Assembly: GCA_002633005.1 (NCBI GenBank)
Contig: NMRA01000030.1
Span: 1,400,319 to 1,464,318, forward strand
DNA from: Phoronis australis
Taxonomy: Eukaryota > Phoronida > Phoronidae
Direction: 5' to 3'
Length of the DNA stretch: 64,000 bases
Shown piece after piece: positions 57,473 through 64,000 of the stretch. The notes beneath the pieces were generated by a model. The model was not told the DNA's origin. It worked only from the letters and a program-made list of their open reading frames with translations, and ran no database searches. The translations under genes were made by a program, and so were the position numbers. Each line of letters starts with the position of its first letter. Within the stretch, counting starts at the first letter, position 1.

Positions 57473-60400
57473 CTACAACCAGAAAAAATAAAAATAAGGA
57501 TAACAAGTATTCTTTGGAAACTACAGTGTACTGCTGAATACAAAATGAAAATGAGTACAGGGTAATTTAACATTTAAGTCATCGAATGGTATGTCAAGGT
57601 ATCTAAATAAGATAATAAGTGGAAAGGCTTGTTACAAAAATCCAGTCTACACAGCCATGATATTACATGATACAAACATGAATATTGACAGGCTACACTG
57701 TAGTAACTTGTAGAGGAACTTTACAGAAAAAAACAACTACTAAGAAATATGCAAGAGTTTCCTAGTACCCTCTTCTGGCCAGGTAGCGATGTCCTGCTGT
57801 CATAATCGTCAGTGAGCTGTAGATACTCATCCATGGTCTGATGTGAATGACCGCCTCTGCGGCCATGAACAATCAGACCATCCAGCTTGTCCAGTTTAGT
57901 TTCAGACACATCAAGCTCCCACTTGGACTTCTTCAGGTGCGCCTAGTGAATATACAACAGGCAACAGTCAGAAGAATTGTGCTTTGCCACTTAATTTTCT
58001 TCTCAATAAATGCCTCTTACCATCAGAATGACAAGGCAGGTGAAGTACGAAAATTATTAATTAAGAGCCCAGTTGTTCTTGAAAGGATTTCTCTCATGTC
58101 AAAAGAAACCTAACTATAAAGTAATGTTAAAGTGATAGTAAACACTTGTTTTCTTTCCAAAAACCAAGTTGGCACTTATGATTTAGACATGTGGGCTCAG
58201 CAAGAATTGTTATGATTTCTTCAGATCAATATCATGAAATTTCAGGTCACACACTGACCGCAGTCACTGTCACTGTATGAAGAAATCACGAACTATCAGT
58301 TATTTTCAAGTTCACTAATCACACCGGTTATGACTAAGGGACAATTTTGAGACCTATTTCATAAGTCAGTGGTCTAAATCAAAATTAGTTATTCAGACAG
58401 ATAGCACAGTTTTATTAGTACTTTAAAAAAGAGTCTAATAGAGAAGAAAAATCTGAAATTAGATGATAGACATTGTCATTCATCCTCGAGAACTAATTGA
58501 TGTGCATATAATAAGTTAAAATGTCTGCAAAACTACTTTTATTTTCTCTCCCTGTTGCAGAGCTGCCTTGTTCAACCTGGGCAAAAGTACCCCCAAAATA
58601 GTATAACGGTGCAAAGCCCTGTATTTCTTGTCCAGGAACGCAGGCAAAGGGCAACACAATTTTTTGCGAGAATCAGTCGAAAACCCAACAGAAGGAGTTT
58701 GGTGGCCCAGCAATGTCTGGAGGACATATAAGGGAGAATTTTTCTTGATTGATAATTTGTGAATCTGATAACAAATATGAAAAATATTTTGAACAAAGCC
58801 CGATGAAAGACATGGAATTTGTATGTATTTTCTCTGCTCAATTAATACCCAAAAGCTCCAGACTACCTCAGAAACTAGGCTGGAAAGACCCCATTTACCA
58901 AACCAATTAAACAACTGAGTAAACAACTTGATTAAGCAGGTAGTCTGTAGTGAAACCTAGTCATTGTTAGCCATCAATCAGAAGATAGACAAATTATCTG
59001 AGATGGTTTCCATGTCTTGTGGCTGACATCTTCATCAGTCATGTTTTGCTTTGCCACCATTGGCATGGAAAACAATACATTTTATACTGGGCTAAGACAG
59101 CAACCACATTCATAGCATTAGGGGTCTGCATGATCCAGATCAACTCCCCATCAAGCAGACGACTAATGCCATGAATAGAGAGAAAAGAAGCTGTTCTCCA
59201 TTTAGTCTAGAAAACAAAATCTTATTGTTTTCCACACCAGTCAGCATGAAAACTGAGCATCATTGAGTAAGATGTCAACTACAGGACATGCAATTAATCT
59301 GAATTATGATAATTCGTCACTTATTTAACACACAGAATTGCACACAGGTGAAATTCTACTTAGTCAAATCTCTCCCAAAAATAATGATTCAGATACTTTT
59401 AGTATGTTACTAGCATGGTTTGTATGGAGATGTCACAAACAACTTTAAAATTTTCTATTATTTGCAGTAAAGTCATCAGCTGTTGAAAACGGAAAAAATG
59501 ACAATTTTAGAAATTATTTTTGTGTGAAATAGGTGGAGATTAATGTACTTGGGTTAATTTTTGGTGGAAGGTTAAGAAAAAGCAAGATTCACCAAGTATA
59601 CTTAACAAATGGTACACTCTGAGGCCTATCACTAATTTCAAAAAGCTGCTACAACTGAGAGAAGCTTTTTCCATGCTTTGTGAGGTATGCCAGTAAACAG
59701 ATGACATGGTGTTACTTACTAAATCTTCTGGGACATCCAAAACAACACCCTACTCACAAGGGTCCAACAGTCGCTAACAAAATCTCCTTTGCAAAAATAT
59801 GTTCGTGGCTCTTGTAAGTTACAGCAGACGAATAACAAAGCCAGAACTAAAAGGAAGTCCACGCAGGACAACCCAGGGCATAAAATCACCCACATGAGAT
59901 AAGTTCACAGCAGCTCCCATAGAGAACACCCCCAGGGCATAAACCCACCCACGTGAGATAAGTTCACAGCAGTTCCCATACAGAATACAACAGGGCATGA
60001 ATTCACTCACATGAGATAACTTCAAAGCAGTTCCCAAAAGAATACCCCAGGGCATGAACTCACCCATATGAGATAAGTTCAAAGCAGTTCCAGAATCAAA
60101 TGTCCCGTTTACATACTGGCCATAATGTTAGCGTTTTGCTTAGCACGTTGGCTACCAGCAAAACTCCAGTAATCCAAATGGATTCCAGTCATTCGTTTGT
60201 GCTGGTGTTTTGCCACAAATAGTTACCAGTGGCTGGTGACTATTCGCTTGCAGCAAGAGCGCTAACTCATCAAGGTGCAAACATTATGAGGTGACAGTGT
60301 CTTTGTTTACATGGGTGGTGAGGACAAAACTAACTGCTGGCTAAAATGGCCTGTTGATAAACAACACACCTGTCTGCCTGATAGGTGGTTTTCAATGAAA

Positions 60401-63400
60401 AGCAACTGATGTTTTTGCCTCTCATTTGAAACTAGTAAAAATCAGATTGCAATGAAGAACCAGACTAAAAGAAGTCACTTAGTATATTCAAGCTGTATTG
60501 CAAGTCACACCATGGCAGAGTCCTAATTTGTACAGATCAATAATTAAATAACATTTCACAACTGACAGAAATGAATATATCATCACTGCATTGGAAAAAT
60601 GTCTTAAAATTCTTATTCAGTAAGACCCTGGTATGTAAACACTTACATGAATAAAGGACAGAAACAATGAGCATTTTATAAGACTTTCAAAAAGCATCAT
60701 CATTACAATAGTTTTTAATAAAACTATCATTGGCTCCAATCACTTGCAAATATGTAGGGGACACTTAAGTGCAGAAATTTGGACTGCAAGCTATGAGTGG
60801 TAAGACCCAAGTTTGAAAGCTGTGTTTTCAGGTAGACTACAGCATTGCACTCCTGCCTCCCTGCTTCAGCCTCAACTCAATAAGGGAGTGAATGAGAGAG
60901 CACCTATGACAAACCATACTCAGCACTAATAATGAGCCACTCTTCTTGTCAATTTACATGGTTATTAAACTAATGCATCCGGTTTTTAAAACACATTTAG
61001 AATGCACAGTAAAAAAGAATCACTGCCTATTGAACATCAATTGTCATTGTCAAGTGGATGGTAACTGCTGCTCAGTCACACCAAATGGTAAATTCATACT
61101 CTCCCCTCATTACACACCTCTCCTGTACACAGCACATAGCTGGTAATGTCACATTCAACACTAAGTCTCACCTCTCCAATACAAATCAGCAGCAAACATC
61201 TGTTAATTTCACATTCACATGACAGATACTCCAGCTCTCCTGTACACATGCTCTACAGATACTTTGCAATCAAATGGAAGGTCCTAGCTCCACAGTATAC
61301 ATCTACACATCTACAGCAAATACTTTTCACATTCAATCTGCAGAAAGTTCCACACAACACTGTTATTTTCATATTTTCAAGGCAAAAACTCCCAGCCCTC
61401 CTCTACACATCTACGACAAATACCTAATTCCATAATATTACATGCCATAAAGTCTCAATTCAAACACTGACTATTCAAGGGAATGATAAAATCATTAAAA
61501 AACCAAGAAATTACAAAATTAAAAGAAGCCATTTAGATTCACCATACTCAAAGTCAAGCATGAATCATTATACATAGAAGTAAATGAGGTGTTGTGAAAT
61601 ATCAGCTTTGTCAACAGGGTAAACATCTGAATCCATCAACATTGTCATGATTACTAAACATTTGATGCACTCAAAACAGGAACAGCAACTCTTTAAATCT
61701 GCATCAAACCACACAAACATTTCTCAATCATCTGACCAATGTTGTTGCCTTGGTTGAAGATCATTTTGAAAGCTGTGGTATTAACTGACGTGACACCACA
61801 GCATGTACTGTAGAAGAGAAGTAGCTCCGAAATAGGAGCAGTAGAATGCAGTATGTGTAATTAATGGGTGTAATACTACAGGGCACAAGTGGTGAGTGTT
61901 TGCAATTAAAACTGATTATTTCACAGATATTTCTCACTTCACATGGCATAGACCTTTGGTGAAAAATATTCACTGATCCCTTATCCTTAAAAACACCTTG
62001 GTAATGAAAATGGCTGCTTGGCAATGTATTTTAACAATGAAGAACCATCAGATCTCCCAACAGATTTTATCGAGTACCAAATGCACAATGGAAATCGGAT
62101 GGATTGTTCTGTCAATTATGCAATTCCAGCCAATCAAGATTCAGAAGCATGCAAACGCAATAACAGTTGGTCATCTTTGTCTCGTTTCAAAGGAAAGCAT
62201 TGATATGGTTTTACAGATACAGTGGGGACTGGGGCACTGCAATGTAGATCAATGATTAATGGAGTGCTATAATGAAGGAAAGAGACTATCCCTCACAAAA
62301 GTAAAGCAGACTTCATGAACGAGTACAAAGGGAATGAAATTCAACTTCATGTTTCAAAATATTTTGATTTTATTTTATCTCACTTAATATAGCATCTAAT
62401 GTGAATTAAACATAAAACATACTCATGGCTTACAGGCATGCCACCTATGGAAACATGACCTCATCAACAGCCAAGACAGTTTCTTATTCCCCACACATGG
62501 CCTCATCAACATCCAAGATAGTTTCTTATTTCCCACACCAGACCACCTGTGGACACTGAAAACTCAGATACAGTCAAATTCTACGGAGGCATTTTTCCCC
62601 CATTGTCATTTGTATCATTAAATAGCTTAACAACCTGTCTTGTCACTAAACATAGGAGTACAAAGTAAAAAACCGTTCTTGTGAACATTGACCAGTCAAT
62701 GGGCTGGTGTAAACAATGAGTGGCTCAAAGGCTCAGTATCATGCATATACCACAGCGTACGTAACTATGAGTGGCACAAAGCCTTGATATCATGTATATA
62801 CTACTGTGTAACTACGAGGGGCTCAAAGGCTTGATATCGTGTATATACCACTGAATAACTATGCGTGGCACAAAGCTCTGATATCATGTATAAACTACTA
62901 TGTAACTACGAGGGGCTCAAAGGCTCGATATCATGTATATACTACTCTGTAACTATGAGTGACTCAAAGGTTTGGTATCATGTATATACCGCTGCATAAC
63001 AGTTCTTTTGCTTCTTCAGGCGGCATTTTCATAATGTGTACACTGACTGTTTCAGTGAAATATTATCTAAAACACATTGTGGAGAATCTACTGCAGGGAT
63101 GCTCTTGCATAAGACTTCCAGTGCATCGACTTTGGACTTGCAGGACTATAGCAACAGAAATTATGGTGGGCGTGGCCTGAATGCCTTCGTAGGAACTATC
63201 CATTGAATGTACAGGTAGTAGTAAGCTGTTTATTTAACTCAAGGTGCCCAATCAAATGAAACCAAGCATGGTAACTTACCTTTACTTAGTGACAAATGGG
63301 TTTTCAACCAGTACATCACTGAAAACTAGCCTGACAACTTAAACTTTAAAACGGTACCATCTCAATGTTGTTACTAAGCAGACACAATAAAATGTTACAC

Positions 63401-63595
63401 ATAATATTGACCAGTAAAACACCAATATCTACAAACAACAATCTATGAAAACAAGACACGCTCAAACAAATCACAACAAACATACCCATTCAACAACTCA
63501 CAACATACCCATTCTTCTTCATCGTCCTTCTCCTCTTGTTTCTTTTTCTCAATTTCTGTCTCCAATAAATCATCTGTAAAGTCCTCCATCTCAAC
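57326..63595 (-). CDS. YLPM1-like nuclear protein, C-terminal exons
   Basis: Three exons, all with phase-0 GT/AG borders, join in frame: 63595-63509, 57942-57769 and 57472-57326. The 135-residue product is acidic at first (EIEKKKQEEKDDEEEW), then KKSKWELDVSETKLDKLDGL, MDEYLQLTDDYDSRTS, KRVRWADIEERK, GFVVGQT and ALNRTKYI-stop. This matches my memory of the conserved C-terminus of YLPM1 (ZAP3), a nuclear RNA-associated, PP1-interacting protein. KRVRWADIE contains K-x-V-R-W, close to the R-V-x-F docking motif for PP1. The rest of the gene lies beyond 64000. The name rests on C-terminal motifs only. Confidence 0.75.
57769..57942 (-). CDS. YLPM1-like penultimate exon
   Basis: Acceptor TTCACTAG, then AHLKKSKWELDVSETKLDKL, DGLIVHGRRGGHSHQ, TMDEYLQLTDDYDSRTS and LPGQKR, before a GTACTAGG donor. 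58 residues, phase 0 at both ends. Confidence 0.85.
59872..60091. repeat. 59-base minisatellite, about four copies
   Basis: The unit is CCCAGGGCATAAA-TCACCCA, then ATGAGATAAGTTCA, AGCAGTTCCCATA and GAATACA, with small changes. It keeps the minus frame 59819-60082 open, giving a repeating LSHVGEFMPW peptide that is not evidence for a gene. Confidence 0.9.
61085..61435. repeat. degenerate tandem repeat of about 60-65 bases
   Basis: CTCTCCTGTACACA, CATCTAC and AGCAAA-AC-T blocks followed by TTTCACATTCA recur about five times with large differences. It keeps a plus frame partly open. Confidence 0.6.
62455..62545. repeat. two-copy direct repeat
   Basis: Two copies of about 42 bases share CCTCATCAACA, CCAAGA, AGTTTCTTATT and CCCACAC. 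Confidence 0.75.
62716..63000. repeat. 47-base minisatellite, about six copies
   Basis: The unit is ATGAGTGGCTCAAAGGCT, then GATATCATGTATATAC and CACTGTGTAACT. Alternate copies switch between GGCTCAAAGGCT and GGCACAAAGC, hinting that a two-unit block was duplicated. Confidence 0.9.
63509..63595 (-). CDS. YLPM1-like acidic exon
   Basis: Acceptor CGTGCAG, then VEMEDFTDDLLETEIEKKKQ and EEKDDEEEW, before a GTATGT donor. 29 residues, very charged, phase 0. It is short and low in complexity, but borders and phase agree with the next exon about 5.6 kb away. Confidence 0.75.
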
Positions 63596-64000
63596 CTGCA
63601 CGGTATACAAACATTCATTTCACAACTTCCCAGCAATCGAAATGCATAAAATAGTTACCAACAATTAAGAATAACTTTTATTTCCAACCACAGCACAACT
63701 GAATTACGCAGAGTTGTATAGGCCTAAGGCTGCACCGGTATGCTTCCAAGGGGTGTTTATGAATTTCATGCAATGCAATTACGATAATTTGGCCCATACA
63801 GCTAAGTTGAAAATTAACTACTGTTGGCGCATTCCAACTAAACACCCCTAAGTAAGATCTGTTCATCCATCAACTGAGACATAAACTGGCTGTGCTAATA
63901 CCACACGCCAACCATATATCTCTGCACTAAAATTTCAATAAAATCTACCCAACCAGGAATATATTATATAATTCTTGTTAAAAATTAAAAAAAACAAATA
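63596..64000 (-). other. intron of the YLPM1-like gene, continuing beyond the window
   Basis: No further coding exon is recognised before the right edge. The open frame 63678-63866 (minus) has no motif. Confidence 0.4.

Larger units (their letters stand above)
57943..63508 (-). other. large intron of the YLPM1-like gene
   Basis: About 5.6 kb with no exon recognised between the two coding exons. It holds at least four tandem-repeat patches (59872-60091, 61085-61435, 62455-62545, 62716-63000). Open frames such as 58516-58926 (minus) carry no motif. Confidence 0.5.

Noticed and set aside
59819-60082. Repeat-protein-like frame on minus
   Set aside because: It is a translated 59-base minisatellite inside an intron.
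1-64000. Prokaryote-type systems (operons, CRISPR arrays, toxin or phage modules)
   Set aside because: The window has spliced animal genes and no ribosome-site-led gene rows; the tandem repeats are minisatellites without CRISPR-like unit and spacer structure.

Overview
This window is animal nuclear DNA. The genes have introns with GT/AG borders, the sequence is AT-rich, and non-coding repeats and decayed transposons fill most of the space. The proteins (an HLX-type homeodomain factor, a C-type lectin/sushi membrane receptor, a YLPM1-like nuclear protein) and the repeats (THAP/Kolobok, Penelope-like, Harbinger) suit an aquatic invertebrate, perhaps an invertebrate deuterostome or a lophotrochozoan. 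The sequence alone does not fix the phylum. Single N bases inside homopolymer runs point to a draft assembly.

Three genes are well supported. (1) On the minus strand, 17269-26538, is a receptor gene: signal peptide exon, C-type lectin domain in two exons, five one-exon sushi (CCP) domains, then one exon with a transmembrane helix and a long charged tail. The order is selectin-like but has no EGF exon. (2) On the plus strand, 30940-34937, is a complete four-exon H2.0-like homeobox gene (HLX type, about 275 residues). Its homeodomain is split by an intron just before helix-3 residues VKVWFQ. (3) On the minus strand, 57326-63595, are the last three coding exons of a YLPM1-like gene; its 5' part lies beyond the window. 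These genes are not functionally linked in any way the sequence shows.

The rest is accessory DNA. 1-8400: dispersed repeats and a frameshifted C2H2 zinc-finger relic. 8405-9749 and 48178-50398: two relatives of a Kolobok/T2-type transposon, bounded by TTAA and carrying broken THAP-domain genes. A third probable member starts at 54200 and holds a THAP-like and a P2X7-C-terminus-like fragment. 9832-11563: relic of a multi-exon, cysteine-tailed protein. 13506-14448: a DNA element with GGCGGAT ends. 15545-15955: a Penelope-like fragment and a long hairpin. 35380-43636: long gene-poor stretch. 43637-45315: an imperfect tandem duplication in which the first copy carries two insertions absent from the second, one with a tRNA-like SINE promoter. 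46085-47060: a repeat family shared with 3846-4495. 47300-47960: a Harbinger transposase relic. 51208-51980: Penelope-like (GIY-YIG) remains. The intron of the YLPM1-like gene holds several minisatellites.

Nothing here looks like a prokaryotic-type gene system. The most interesting items are the EGF-less selectin-like receptor, the TTAA/THAP element family, and the filled and empty insertion sites inside the 43.6-45.3 kb duplication.
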